This document shows positions 26,824 through 38,706 of a stretch of 64,000 nucleotides of DNA, piece by piece (positions within the stretch are counted from its first letter, which is position 1; each line of letters starts with the position of its first letter). The stretch spans positions 584,599 to 648,598 of the forward strand of contig VXAY01005881.1 of assembly GCA_013399855.1 (NCBI GenBank). The letters are read 5' to 3'. Both the position numbers and the translations under genes were made by a program. The notes beneath the pieces were generated by a model. The model did no database searches and was not told the origin of the DNA. It was given only the letters and a program-made list of their open reading frames with translations. This DNA comes from Oxyruncus cristatus (lineage: Eukaryota; Chordata; Aves; Passeriformes; Cotingidae).

Positions 26824-28089
26824 CTGTGAGAAATAATGTGCAATGATTGTTCAGAAGGGAGGCTGACAAAATTGTGCAGGAGAGTTTGGAAAATGAACAT
26901 TTGTTCTGTACTGGGTTTTGAAACCCTACAGCCTCAAATTGTTATAACTTCCTTCCATCCTTTATTAAATAATATCAGACTTTCAGGACATAAAGTTTCC
27001 CTGTGTTGCTTGAATCTTTCTAGAAAGAAGTAAATTACTTCAAGAGCAATGCATCTGAGGAGAGGGGGATGCTCATTTACCCTTTTACTGTGTGACGATA
27101 GATGACAGGAAGTATCAACTCAAGCAGTTCCAGGCTCATCAGGGTTGCATGGATTTTTAAAATTCTCTCTCTGCCTTCCCCAAAAATATTTTTTTTCCCC
27201 TCACCATCTGTGCAGTTCTGACAGCAAGATTTCCTTAGCTCTTTCTGCGGCAGCTATTCCCTCCTAAAGCGTTAATTTTACACCTGCACTGAAGGTGTTT
27301 CTCCCATTGCTCAGTCTCTTGGTTCATGTAGAATATGCTCCAAGTCAAATGTTTTCCCTATTAGAAATCAGCTAAGCACTCATTGTCCAAGACTTTCTCT
27401 ACATTTCAAGGCAGAGCACTTATTTTTAATTTGTTTAGAAATGGTCAGATTAAGTCCTGAAATTACATGCCAGAATTTGCTTGCTTGCTTATTTTGCTGA
27501 ACTTGCAGCCTTTTTTCACCATCTTTATTGTTCAATATTCTAAAAGACAAACTTTCCCTTGAGGAAGCACTATTAACATCACTTTGCTGACACAGATCCA
27601 CAAGAGCCACCGGAGACAGCTACATTCTGGGAAAGAAAAAAAGGGCTTGTCTGTTTTTAAACACTCGCCCCCACATTCACCCTCCTCCAGCTCTCCTGCT
27701 CCGGAGTTCCCAGCTGGGATCCTGGGTAGACCAGTCTGTCTGCCAGCAGGGAGCCCAGCTCTGAGGCTCCAGGCACGTAGTACAAAGTGCAGTGCTGTAA
27801 CCTCGTCACAGAGGAAGAGCAGAGGAGTTCTCGAAGTGCAACTGGTTTAATTTCAGGATATTTAAAGTTAAACCCATAGGTATCAAGGATAATAGGCACG
27901 CAGTTGCTTTTCCAGGACAGCACTCATCTGCCAAATTATACCTAAACAGCACAATTCTAATTTTGTTTGCTCAATATTTCCTTATCATTACACAGATTTA
28001 AAAAAAAAATACTATGGGGAAAAGATATTTTCATTCTAAAATGGATACATTTACTGAAACTGAGGATGTATAAAAAGGATACTGTAGGA

Positions 28090-28145
28090 CCACTGAAGTC
28101 AGTAAGAGTGTTTCTGTTGACGTCAATGAGGTTTTGGATCAGATT
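28090..28145. repeat. Possible ancient amniote repeat fragment
   Basis: Contains CCACTGAAGTCAGTAAGAG followed by TTGACGTCAATGAGG. This is the pair of inverted GAAGTCAATG-like blocks seen in an old interspersed repeat common in reptile and bird DNA. The family is not named with confidence. The fragment is short and diverged. Confidence 0.35.
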
Positions 28146-28760
28146 CTAATTTATTGGATGGATTATTTGTTGACAAGTCTTCATTCATCTATAACAGGAA
28201 CAGACGATGACACAAATAAGAATCTAGACCAAATGTTCCGACTGAATAAATTGGATCAGCAGGGTGAAATGTGACACTTACGTGGACAGAGACACATGGC
28301 TTTTCATATAGGAAGGACTGAAGAAAGGTCCAGATGAAAAAATGTGATTTTAGCATTTCCTGTGGCATCTACAGCACATAATGTTACAGCATGGGGGGAA
28401 AAAAATAAAGGATGCTGTCAGCACCAGCACGGAGTGACTCACTCATAGTTCTCACTGGCATCATCAGCTTGGTACATGCAGAGCCACTCGAAGCAGAACA
28501 ATCAACAGGTTAACCTGCAGCAAGGTGGCTTTCAAAAAGACAGTTGTGTGCCCCTGCCTGGAAGGTTACAGCAATCTTATTCTCTAGGAGTAACATTTCA
28601 CTCCTGGCTCAGCTGTCTGATTTTCAATGGAATGACACCTCCAGTCACCTGCAGACACTCAGATATAAACAAAATGATAAAGGACAGCAGAATCCAACTC
28701 TTTGACAGCTCTGGAATTGTATGTCATGTCATGTAACTTATCTCAATGCAATGTAGAGAA

Positions 28761-28772
28761 GTGTGTGTGTGT
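28761..28772. repeat. (GT)6 microsatellite
   Basis: Six GT units, possibly too short to be polymorphic. Confidence 0.8.
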
Positions 28773-30278
28773 AATACTATTATCTGTATGAAAGTAAGTA
28801 GGTGCCCATAAACATAATTTTTTGAGATCTCAGAGCTGTAAATGGAAAATGGTTGCTTTGAAGTGCATGAAGCAACTCAAGTACTAAATCTTTAGTTACT
28901 AGCAGCAAGCATACCCCCTTTTTATCATTCAGAACTCTCCCTTTTATTACTAGTATTTGGTAGAGATTTCTGAAGATATTTCTGAGTCAAAAAATATGAG
29001 TAAAAAAAGAGTTCTCTCACTCTAAGGTTCCTGCTTTTTTTTCTTTTTTCTGCAAAGAATTTAATGGGCAGCAATGTAATCAAAAAGTCCCTTTTTAACA
29101 AAAACTATCCCCTCCATACATGTATGAGAGTTCCAATTTCGTACTTGGAGCTGCAGGTTGTTTCCCTTCCTTCTCCCCATAGGACAGAGACAAGGTCAGT
29201 ATTTGAACCCTTGCACATTCATTCCCACTCATGAAAGATCAAAAGAGTCTTCTGGAAATTAAGAAGAGAGGAATAGAGCACATCAGTCAAACTCTTTCTG
29301 AACAAGTCTAGTTACTACTGGAAATTTGCTGAGAATGAAAGTTTACTGCTCATAGAATTGCTATGAACATCAGAAAGTAATGAGCCTAACCTTATTCCAG
29401 ACAGTTCTCACTAACTCCCTGGCATCTGTCTTCCACTTAAAGTTTTAGTTTTAGCTCAGCTGTCTGCTTGAGGACATGTAAAGGATAGTTGGAGTATACT
29501 GCAGACTTTTTCTTTTTCAAATAGAGAGGCATTAGACAACTGTCTCCTTTTTTGTTTTTTAAACCAGAAATAATCCATGCTTTTCTTAGAAGAGGAAGCT
29601 ATCAAATCTTATGTACACAGCAAAATTAAAAGCAAATCCAAGCTGAAGATTGGTATGACTTCTAAAATCAAAACCTAACAAACAAGCCACTTCTTTGGCT
29701 ACTAAAGCCCAAAATGCAATTTGTAGGTAGGGCTTCTCAGCTGATGTCTAGACTTTCATCAGACTATTCCCACTTGAAAATCAAGACAATAAACTGTATA
29801 AGAGTTCATTTTCTTTAGATACCAGTAATTTACAAGGGTTAGTGCCAATGAACCTACGGATTTAGCCTTTACCCACACTACTTCAGACTAAAATGAGTGA
29901 TTAAGGGTGGAACAAATCAAAACTTGTTGCACCATGTTATTTACAGAATTAGCTGCTATTCTCCTGTAATAATCAACTGTGTTTCCAGAAGCTGCAAGTT
30001 CACAGGGACTGTTTCACAGTTCCCACTCAGTTCCAGTCTTATGGTAACAACAGTTAGCTGAGTCTAAACACTGGTTGGTGAAATCAAAGCATGTGGCTTG
30101 CAAGATATTAGCCCTATCAGCGCTGATCTGTGGGAAGTTAAAAAAATGACCAAGCCATATAGGCTTTGGTGTGTCAGCACCTATGCAAATTCAAACCTGT
30201 GCAATTAGCACAGCTGAAGCCTTTCCACATCACAGCTGTTCACACCTGGGCAGTGTCTTTTCCCAGGCTGGTTTCAAG

Positions 30279-30410
30279 TAGGTGTTCAAGGCCAGGTTGG
30301 CTGGGGCCTTGGGCAGGCTGGTCTAGTGGGTGGCATCCCTGCCCATGGCAGGGGGGTGGGAACGAGATGATCTTTAAGATCTCTTCCAACCCAAACCATC
30401 CTATGATACT
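30279..30410 (+). mobile_element. CR1 LINE, 3'-end fragment, sense
   Basis: Matches the extreme 3' end of avian CR1 in sense orientation. Landmarks in order are GGTGTTCAAGGCCAGGTTGG, CTGGTCTAGTGGG, CCCTGCCCATGGCAGGGGG, GATGATCTTTAAGATC and TTCCAACCCAAACCATC. It ends at CTATGATACT, a remnant of the CR1 terminal octamer-like repeat. It is 5'-truncated, as most CR1 copies are, and lies entirely in the 3' untranslated part, so no reverse-transcriptase coding remains. It is a dead copy. Confidence 0.93.
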
Positions 30411-31611
30411 CCCAAAGTTGGGCTGTGAAGTGCATAGTGCCAGAGGCACTGGAATTGGCTAGTAACAGGCACAACACTGAACCTCAGTTAGGTAAAAAGG
30501 AAGATCCCCTCCAGCAACTCCCCATGCCTTGATCTAAGAGGGAGATATACTTATCCTGATCAGCTGGCACATTGAAATCCTTTTCATGTCCCCTCTTCAG
30601 TCACCACTCTCTACAAAATAAGATTCACCTGGAAGGGAGGAACTCATCTGTTACAATTTAGACACCTGAAAGGCAGTTGACTCTGTAAGAGATGAGAGTC
30701 CATTCCTGTAACGATTCATCTCATCCCGAAATAAGTTCAAGGCTTTGACTGCTTGCACACTTATTCCTCACTTCTCTATCCACTCAAATCTGCATCTGCT
30801 AGGAGCACACAGAAGTCCTGCAAGGCACAGGCAGGTGTTTGCCACCCCTCAGGCAGAACCAGGAAAGGGCTGGTGCTTGCTCAGACCCTACCCCAGGGTG
30901 GGTCAAGATGTGGCTGAGGTGCTTTGGGTATTGGGAAATGCTTCCATATGAGTCACAATAGGCAAATCCTAAGAAAGAGGGAATAAGACATCTTCTCATG
31001 ATTCCTTCAACTTTCCAGGCAGATAAGATGAGTGTGTATCAGTATATAGGAAAATCCAACACTACATTACCTTTGCAGTGATTCCCCACAAAAATTGCAA
31101 AGGGAGAGCACAGTTGATATTTTTGTTCTTTTCCCTCTAGGAATTTCCTTATCATGAGTCAGAAGCAGTGGGAGTCAATCCAATGGGTTTTCTTCTTATA
31201 ATTAACATCTCACAATATGTCCCAGCACGAATTCTTCTTGTTCAATGTTAACTATATCACACTTCACATTAGCTGAAATACAGGCAGCAATGACAAATGT
31301 TTGTTTGCTGATTATTTTTCCAGATACAAGAATACATTGGTCCAGACAGAGCATTTCAGTGCAACACTGGCGGCACTAATATTATGTGCTTTATGGATAA
31401 TATATCTGTAAAGAGAAAGTTAGTGGGCTTGAGTTGCTTTCTCTTTATCTAGCACTTGGGCATGTAAGTCAGGCACATGTGTCTTCTGTGGTTCAAAGAA
31501 GAAAAATCCTCATTAAGTTACACGTGTAATGGCCTCTCAAGGTATGTGAGTAATAGACATGAAACCTGCTCAGATATGCTGGCTCAATGATTTTTTTTTT
31601 TTCCCCTACAG
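30411..31611. other. Non-coding stretch, no gene seen
   Basis: Ordinary AT-rich sequence. The T-run followed by CCCCTACAG at its right end is the acceptor of the candidate exon beginning at 31612. Confidence 0.5.
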
Positions 31612-31790
31612 CATTCATTGCCCTGCCTCACAATGATTTATTCAAAATATCCATTAATTTAGAGAAAAGGATCTCAAGTGGAATGAAAACTAAAAAGCCT
31701 AAAATCCCACTGGTGCTAATAAAGCCAAAGCACAAGGAAGAAAACCTTGCATTACCTATACAGCCAAGCACCATCACGGACTGCAAAAAG
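31612..31790 (+). CDS. Candidate internal coding exon
   Basis: The acceptor is very strong (long T-run then CCCCTACAG, ending at 31611), and the donor is strong (AAAAAG/GTAAGG, GT at 31791). Only one of the three plus-strand frames is open across the 179 bp. It is entered needing two bases to finish a codon and leaves at a codon boundary. The peptide is Lys-, Ile- and Pro-rich (for example KTKKPKIPLVLIKPKHKEE) with no recognised domain. The ending phase agrees with both candidate exons at 34925 and 35120. No upstream partner exon was identified. It could be a fast-evolving or lineage-specific gene, or a non-coding transcript. Confidence 0.27.
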
Positions 31791-34700
31791 GTAAGGGAAC
31801 AAGAGCTTGATCCAAATGCTACAGGTTCCTGTTCACAACCATCCAACTGGGTGTTTGCTTAACTTCACAGCTAAATAAGTACTGAACATCAGGAGAATCT
31901 CAGATGTTCATTTCATGTATCAGTTCATGTCCAGGTTAATTCCCCTTAGCTTCAACCTCTGCAAAGAGCAGACCCACCTACAAAAGACAGAGGAGGGTTC
32001 CAGCAAAGCCTTTGACCTTTACCTCTTATGAATGAAAGCAGTGGGTGGGATGTGGGAGAGCGCCTATCCTGCACTGCATTCATCTTTTTCATTGTGAAAG
32101 GTGTGACACCATTGCTCAACAAGCACAATACAGAGTAACACAGGAGGCTAAAAGAAGAATTCTCATTCAGCAGTCTCCAAACAGGAGCACAATCAGGGGC
32201 TGATTTCATGAACACCATCTCACCAGCAAGATGCAGCAGGAAAAGCCTGAATTTGCAAGTAGTCAGGGCAGCAGACTGGGATGCTTTATATTCCTAAGCA
32301 GTATCCAAACATAAAGACAACAGCACAGATAAGAGCACATGGGCAGACCAACAGTGAGCTTTGTTTTCTTCCAAGCACTGAGCAAGGAAAAGTGATATTT
32401 TGTTTTTGGGCTACATGTTTTAATGCGTGGGTACTGGACCACAAAATTACCTGATTTAATGGGGAATTAAATCAATACAAGCTTTTGCATTTAAACTTAC
32501 AAGTTTACTATTTACCTGTAAATCTATTATTTATTCAGACTTTGCAAGACAGTGTGAGCAGCAGTAGCAACCCTTCAAAATGATGACACCAAAGAATTCA
32601 AAAGCTAAAAAACTATAGAAATAAAGAGAAACTCCAATCCTAGATGGATTGAAATGTTTGACTCCTTGTTCCAGCATATGAAATGGATTGTGCTAAAAGA
32701 AGGAATGAAGAACAATTACCCTTTCCCATGCTGGCACCAGAATACATAAATACTACGCAATTTTACAGGTGCTTACTCCACACTCTGATTTATGTTATGG
32801 AACTACCTCTCTCTCGAAAATAAAATTAACCAAACCAAAATAAAATAAAACTACTAAGCTGTCTAAGGTGACTATTTCATTCCAAGCTATTTTGCATATC
32901 TTTCTTTTTTTAGGGCTTTTCTAGCTTTTGAGCAATACTATTACTGTATATTGACTTTCTCTCAATTTAGCAGCACCATATGTCCCAAAATACTCCCCAC
33001 CATGTTTTGCAAAGGAAACAAGGACTTATAGTGCACAATTCATGCTAAAATCAAAATGAGAACACATATTCCAAACTCCCTCTATGCCACAGTTTTGGTA
33101 CTACTTATTTACAAGCAATTCTGTATTCAGTGTCATCTTCAACAGCAACGTGGACCTATATATACTCCACAGTGCCTAAATGTGTTTTGTTCTTCTGTTT
33201 CCGAAAGATGCTTTGATTGCATCCACTGTGTTTGCTGAGTACACCTCACAGCAGGCACTCTTTAGATACTCCCAACAGAAACTTTTCGTATATGATTAAA
33301 AATAGCCCAAGTACACCTTCACAGCTACGACAACGTTCTCCTAAAATCTATGCATTTTCAAAAAACCTGTTTTGTGATCAGTATCTAAAGTTTGTGACCC
33401 TCTCCTTGCTTGCAGGAGCAGAGTTCAGAGTTACAAACCATCCTTTCCACTTGAAAATCTCAGTCTACAGGAGCTGAATGACTTTTAAGATATGAAACAA
33501 AACTCATTTAAGAAGTGGGCAGGTTTCCAGAGGAACTGTCAGGAGGTGACAAGAATGTGACACAGAAGCACAACCATTGCACGGCAGAGGAGGAAAACTC
33601 TGAATCCCTCCAAGGAGCTACTATATTCATCAGATATTACCAGCACTCTGTAAAACAGACAAATTTTTATCAATTTCCTTACAAGCCTTGTTGCTAATAG
33701 AACCACTTTTAGCTGAAAAATCATTTTGCAATTGTTCTGTCACCAGAAAGCATTGCATGCAACCCCCCTCATTTTGCCAAATAGAAGGGACTGAATCAGT
33801 CCAAATATGACGGCGACAGAATTTCTTTCTTTTCCAAATGAAAAGATTTCTACCTCCCATGTGATTCTTCTTTCCAAACAAAGAATCTGACACACATTCA
33901 GTTGTAAGGGTTTCATATATATATTACTATTAATGTTATGAAAATAACTGTGCATCAGAGCCTGGTAAGTTTAGCTGAAAATAGTCAATAAATTATTTAG
34001 TTCACAAAATGTCATTATGTGTGGGGTTTACTTAATTGAATAGAATAATTTATGGTAAAACCTAGAAAAAAGATCAATGCAGATGGCTTGTGAGAATGAT
34101 TGAGTTTCAGTGAAGGCAATTTGATTTTTATCCCTCATTATAATAATGTTAAAGGGAAAGCATCAACTTTGGTAAAAATCAATATTTGATGAGTGCCTAG
34201 GCCATGAATTTTAACTAGAGGTAGAACTGAGGTAGGCAGAGGTGTAAATAATTAATAACTTCCATACCCTGAACAAATAACTGTTTTGTTTTGGAACAAA
34301 TGCTTATTATCCAGAGATCCTTCTGTTCTCATAAAAGATAATTTAGTAATGAGTGTTTGATTTTTGAAATTCTTTTTTCAAATTGACAAGCGATCCTTAA
34401 AGGATTCTTGAAATGTATTTAAAAAAAGGTTTTTGCAGATGACAGAAGGCTAAAAAATACAAATATCTTACTTTTCTGAATGAAGTAACACATCACTCAT
34501 TTTTCCCTTTCTCTGTACTGTAGAAGAATATTTTCCCCTTTTCCATCAACAGCTATGATGGCTAGAGACAGGATTAATAAAAAAGGTACACGCTTCATGA
34601 AAAAATAAAATTGTAAATCAAATCTTTACACAACCTTGGATGTGGACTTGCAGCTGTTAGAGTTGAGCTATAAAAGCAACCTGTAAAATCTATTTAAAAA

Positions 34701-34924
34701 GCGATATTACCGTGAAACACTAGCCATGTAAATTTTTTATTTCTGGGGTTTTTTTTAAAGAAGGTATGATTGAGTTGATGTTAATGTAGTGTATCTCTTT
34801 TATTTACCCCCTCAACCAGACACTAAAGAAAATCTCAGGTTTTTCTAATGAACACTTTTTCTCACTGGATCATCCAAGAAAAGATGGCATGGAGTCACAT
34901 CTCGGTTCCTTCTCCCTAGTATAG
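31791..34924 (+). other. Putative intron or intergenic DNA
   Basis: If the flanking exon calls are right this is a 3.1-kb intron, opening with GTAAGG and closing at a tandem acceptor (CCCTAG then TATAG). Otherwise it is plain non-coding DNA. No repeat was recognised inside it. Confidence 0.25.
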
Positions 34925-35032
34925 TGGGTAACTTGCTCTCCCACTGACACTGCACAGCACTTCTGCACCTACATGGATTCACTTACACTGTCCTCCATTA
35001 TCTCACGTGAACAAAATGGCTCATCATGGCAA
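34925..35032 (+). CDS. Candidate short coding exon (108 bp)
   Basis: Bounded by a tandem acceptor (pyrimidines, CCCTAG then TATAG) and a strong donor (GGCAA/GTAAGT, GT at 35033). Using the second AG, 36 codons are open in phase 0 at both ends. The exon can therefore be included or skipped without breaking the frame between 31790 and 35120. Using the first AG, every frame meets a stop. The peptide is rich in Thr, Ser and Gln and is not recognised. Confidence 0.2.
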
Positions 35033-35119
35033 GTAAGTACAGGTGTACCACCAAAAAGGAAAAAAAAGTCTAATTAATCGGTATTAACAATACAAGATTC
35101 TTCCATTTCTTTTTTACAG
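35033..35119 (+). other. Candidate 87-bp mini-intron
   Basis: All expected intron signals occur in order and at normal spacing. They are the donor GTAAGTAC, a TATTAAC branch-point-like motif about 30 nt before the end, a pyrimidine tract (TTCCATTTCTTTTTT) and the acceptor TACAG. The length is near the lower end for vertebrate introns, which is common in birds. This is the best-formed single intron in the window. Confidence 0.35.
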
Positions 35120-35167
35120 AGACAGAGGCAGAAACTGAAAACCAAACCATTGCCTGAAGGGGTTTGA
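35120..35167 (+). CDS. Candidate terminal coding exon with stop
   Basis: After the acceptor at 35119, fifteen codons in phase 0 give a basic C-terminal tail (RQRQKLKTKPLPEGV) ending at TGA 35165-35167. The sequence downstream would be 3' untranslated, with AATAAA at 35897. The very basic tail is consistent with a nuclear or secreted heparin-binding C-terminus, but this is only inference and no family is recognised. Confidence 0.22.
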   Translation, partial: RQRQKLKTKPLPEGV

Positions 35168-35920
35168 GATTCTCATGTGGTACCACAAGTGACATGCACC
35201 TCTAAACTCATGAAACAGCGAAGAAAACCAACACAGACTGACAGCTGGTGGAAAGAGAACTTATAAATAGAAAGTACCAAATTCGAACAGATTTGAATTC
35301 CCATTATGATTGGTTTACTGAATTACACAGAAGTTGACTTCTTTGCTTCCTTTTTTTTTTTTATAGTGGCCAACACTGCTTGACAGATCATACACATGGG
35401 TGTAATTTCATGGGTCACATGCCATTGATATCCATTAGACTCCTGGCATTCCACTCCACTGGATCCAGGGCTGGAGACTGTCACAAAGAAAACTGACATC
35501 CTTCAATAGCATTCCAGCAAAGTAAAGATGTGCTTGACCTAAGGATTCAACAAGTCACTGATTTTTTTATTTTTTTATATTTTCCACTAAATCTTTGGTT
35601 CAGGTTGAAAGCACTGAACGCAGTCCTCAAAATGTCATATTAGCATCAATTTGTGCAACAGATTACGGAATGAAAAGATACTAAGAGATAATAAAAGATG
35701 GTAAACCCTACACTAAGAAACAAGGTTGGGAGGCATATTGCTGTCTTTGCAGCAGAATTTATGTAAGATTCTGCTATTTAATGTACTTTGGAAATGTTTA
35801 CATCAACCTGTTAAAGTTTCCTCTTATCACAGAGAAACATCCCATATGTGGGCTTGAAAGGCAGCGTTCCTCACAGCAGGGATTATAGGTTAGAATAATA
35901 AAGCAACTTCCTGCAAGGCT
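35168..35920 (+). other. Candidate 3' untranslated region
   Basis: About 750 bp between the candidate stop at 35167 and just past a canonical AATAAA. Contains a T-rich tract at 35351-35363. It is called only because of the candidate exons upstream. Confidence 0.2.
35897..35902 (+). promoter_or_regulatory. Candidate polyadenylation signal AATAAA
   Basis: Canonical hexamer within GAATAATAAAGC, placed about 730 nt after the candidate stop codon. AATAAA is frequent by chance in AT-rich DNA, so it supports the gene model only weakly. Confidence 0.25.
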
Positions 35921-38090
35921 TGTGAATCTTCTGTTCCATGCTCTGAGCCTTATGGATATCATTTGCTTTTAACATTTACTTTTAACATGTGATCCCTTTT
36001 AACATTCATTTCTCAACTCAAATTTTCTTGCCATTTGTAGAATGATCCAATATGGGATTAATGCAGGTACCACAATATTTAGAAGTATAAATCATTTAAG
36101 GACAGGTCTTGCTATGCAAGCAATATGACACAGATAATAGCTCTGATAAACCCTATACTATGTCTTCAACTAATTTTCTTTGTTTATTCCCAGCATCCTC
36201 CTGGCTGTGAGCCCTGTCACTCCATTTAAAGCAGCCCTTTCTTGTGCTGAACAGTTTCTTGGCCTACAAGCAGAGCTCTGCAGGCCACTGGTTGAGGAAA
36301 GGTGCAAACCCCTGGCAAGATAATTCTATCAGCCAAAGAATGCAGTCATTTGCATGAGATTACACACCAAGCCGCTCCACAAAAATCAATTCACACCTCT
36401 GTTATTTGCCATAGAGTTGCATCAAGAAGTGAGAAAACTAGTGAGAAAACTGAAGCTAAAATTCATCCCTGTATTTGTATTTCTGTTGGTTCAGGCCACG
36501 TCCAAAGCCTATTTCCTTTTAGTGCCATTGAATACAAAAGAAGGGGTAGGCTACGGCTACATTAACATTTACCAGGTTTGGCTCAAGAATTCAGCTACTG
36601 TAAATCAGTTGGGACACAACACAGTTTATTCTTGACCTCGTCTAAAGCTGATAGCATCATCTAACCAGCACAGAATAATCCCGAGTGTGCGGAGGGAAGG
36701 AATATGTTTTGGAAATATAAAAATTTTAGTGTTAATGCTTAGTTTGGAAAGAGCAGAGCTCGGCAAGCTCACAAGGTCTTCTGCCTCCCTTCTCATCTGC
36801 TGCCCTGCCCGAGGTACATCCTTTCTAGTGCCCTGCAGAGCTTTCCTTCTGCAGCTCTCAGTCTGTGGGGAAGTGGGAATACAGATGTGACTTGACTCCT
36901 ACAGCACTTGCAACTTTGATTTTCTGCAGGAAAAAAAAAAAAAAAAAAAAAAAAAAGAAAGGAAATTCAGTTGTGCAGAATGGCCTGCAGAAAACTTATC
37001 TAGGAAGTTTCCTCTCTCCTTCATGATTTTACACCCTCTGTAACTTCTTCATCATTACAGACAGTAATAGCAGTTGTAACCCCACTGTAACAAAATATAA
37101 AATATGTGTGTCTTGACCAGTTTTCCTCCAGAGGAATCCCAAGGCAGCAGAATATTGATCCCACAGACTTGTAATGCATGCCGAGTGGCACAAGCAGAGC
37201 CATACAGTTTTAAGCATTCAAAACATAAAATTTTGTCATTGTTCTGTCCTAGAAATGTTTAGGCTGCCTAAAATACCCAGCATTAGGTGAAGTAAACAAC
37301 TCAAAAAGCACTGTTCTTTTTCATCAAGACTTGAGATAACTATTCCAGATCTTATCACATAGTGATACAGAGCACTGCAAAATTCAGATATATACTGTAA
37401 GTAATAGATACATACTATAAAGTAGTCACCTGAAGTAAACCCTAACTTATACCTAACATCCCAGGGCCACTGTCAGACCTGGGATGCTTGAGGGCCGTGT
37501 AACCCACTTATCACCAGTCCTGAGTCAAGCACAAGTCAGATAGAGCAAAGCATCTGATTTCTGAATGTGCTACCTTGGATTAGCTTGCAAAGTCCAAAAT
37601 TTAAATCAGACAGGGGAAAAAAGTACTACTTCTCAATGTTTTGTACCAGCAAATTAGGAGTCTGAAAGCTGTGAAGAAGTTTGAGCCTGAATTTACTATT
37701 AGAGAAACGAGTAGAGCTAGAATCTCAGTTGTAAAACCTCATTATGACATCAAACACATCTAATTGCTCTCACCCGTGCATAGTCTCTCTCACTCTGAGC
37801 ATGTCAGACATTTCCTCTGTGCCAATCAACCCAGTATATGTGCCAATCATACAAATATTAACAGGTTTCTCAACTAATGAAAAATAGATTATAAATTGTC
37901 ACTTCTTCCCAAAGAGTAAAAAAACTAAATATATATCTAATTTTACTTTGGGAACAGGACTAGAAAACAAAATGCTTGCATATTTCAATTCTTTTGCTTA
38001 TTTGAAATCTTTTCTTAACAATTGAGATGAGACAAGTCCCATTTTGCCATAGTTAGCACAAAAGATAGCTTTTCCTGCAATTCCAAAGAA
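35921..38090. other. Non-coding stretch with a 26-A run
   Basis: Contains the poly(A) run at 36931 and no supported exon. Short open frames at 36302-36635 overlap in two frames and look like chance. Confidence 0.5.
36931..36956 (+). repeat. Poly(A) tract, 26 A
   Basis: Pure run of 26 A followed by GAAAGGAAA, immediately after TTTCTGCAGG. No processed-gene copy is recognised upstream. It may be a retroposition tail or homopolymer slippage. Confidence 0.85.
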
Positions 38091-38706
38091 TTCACAGAAT
38101 CACAGAATATGCCAAGTTGGAAAAGGACCCACAAGGATCATCAAGTCCAACTCCTGGCTCTGCACAAGACTATCCCCAAGAGTCACACCATGTACCCAAG
38201 AGTATCCTCCAAACACTTCTTGAGCTCTGTCAGGCTTGGTGCTGTGACCACTTCCCTGGGGAGCCTGTTCCAGAGCCCAATCACCCTCTGGGTGAAGAAC
38301 CTCTCTATAACATCCAACCCAAACCTCCCCTGACACAACTTCAGGCCTGTCACTTCGGGTCCTGTCACTGGTCACCACAGGGAGCAGATCAGTGGCCGCT
38401 CCTCCCCTTTCCCTCACAAGGAAGTTGTAACTGCAATGAGGTCTCCCCTCAGCCTCCTCTTCTCCAGGATGAACAGACCAAATGACCTCAGTCACTCCTC
38501 TCATACAGCTTCCCCTCAAGATCCTTCACCATCTTTGTTGCCCTCCTTTGGACACTCACTCACTATTAAGCTTAATATGTTCCTTAAATATTGCAGTGAG
38601 CCCCATACCTGGCTCAGAATCAAGCACTTTCCCTTGTTGAGATTCATATGGTCATTGATTTCCCAACCCAGCACTCTAATTTGTCTAAATTGCATTTTCC
38701 TCTATT
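38091..38706 (-). mobile_element. CR1 LINE, 5'-truncated and internally deleted, antisense
   Basis: The plus strand reads the reverse complement of an avian CR1 3' end. It starts TTCACAGAATCACAGAATAT (terminal repeat remnant), then GGATCATCAAGTCCAACTCC, CACTTCCCTGGGGAGCCTGT and CCTCCTTTGGACACTC. Near 38600 the match jumps to a more internal CR1 block (TCAAGCACTTTCCCTTGTTG, then CTCTAATTTGTCT), so several hundred bases of the element appear deleted between them. On the minus strand the 3'-terminal portion of the reverse-transcriptase ORF remains, ending at a stop at 38183. The copy is fragmentary and inactive. The divergence visible by eye is moderate. Confidence 0.93.
38183..38368 (-). pseudogene. 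CR1 reverse-transcriptase ORF2, C-terminal remnant
   Basis: The minus-strand frame has a FGLDVIERFFTQRVI..WNRLPREVV..PSLTELKKCL pattern, followed by a final Met-Val and stop. This is the hallmark C-terminal tail of CR1 ORF2 (the FFxxRVxxxWNxLPxEVVxxPSLxxFKxxLD motif). Only this tail of about 60 residues is left. The polymerase and endonuclease domains are absent, so it has no activity. The remnant is shared by thousands of truncated CR1 copies in bird genomes. Confidence 0.92.

Larger units (their letters stand above)
26824..30278. other. Non-coding stretch, no gene seen
   Basis: Contains a GC-richer segment at about 27600-27840, a (GT)6 run at 28761-28772 and a repeat-like motif at 28090-28145. 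No exon is supported. Confidence 0.5.

Noticed and set aside
37457..37486. Perfect 9-bp inverted repeat with 12-nt loop
   Set aside because: Several such small hairpins are expected by chance in a window of this size.
38100..38519. 139-codon minus-strand open frame
   Set aside because: It lies inside the CR1 copy in a frame different from the reverse-transcriptase tail and mostly translates the element's untranslated end.
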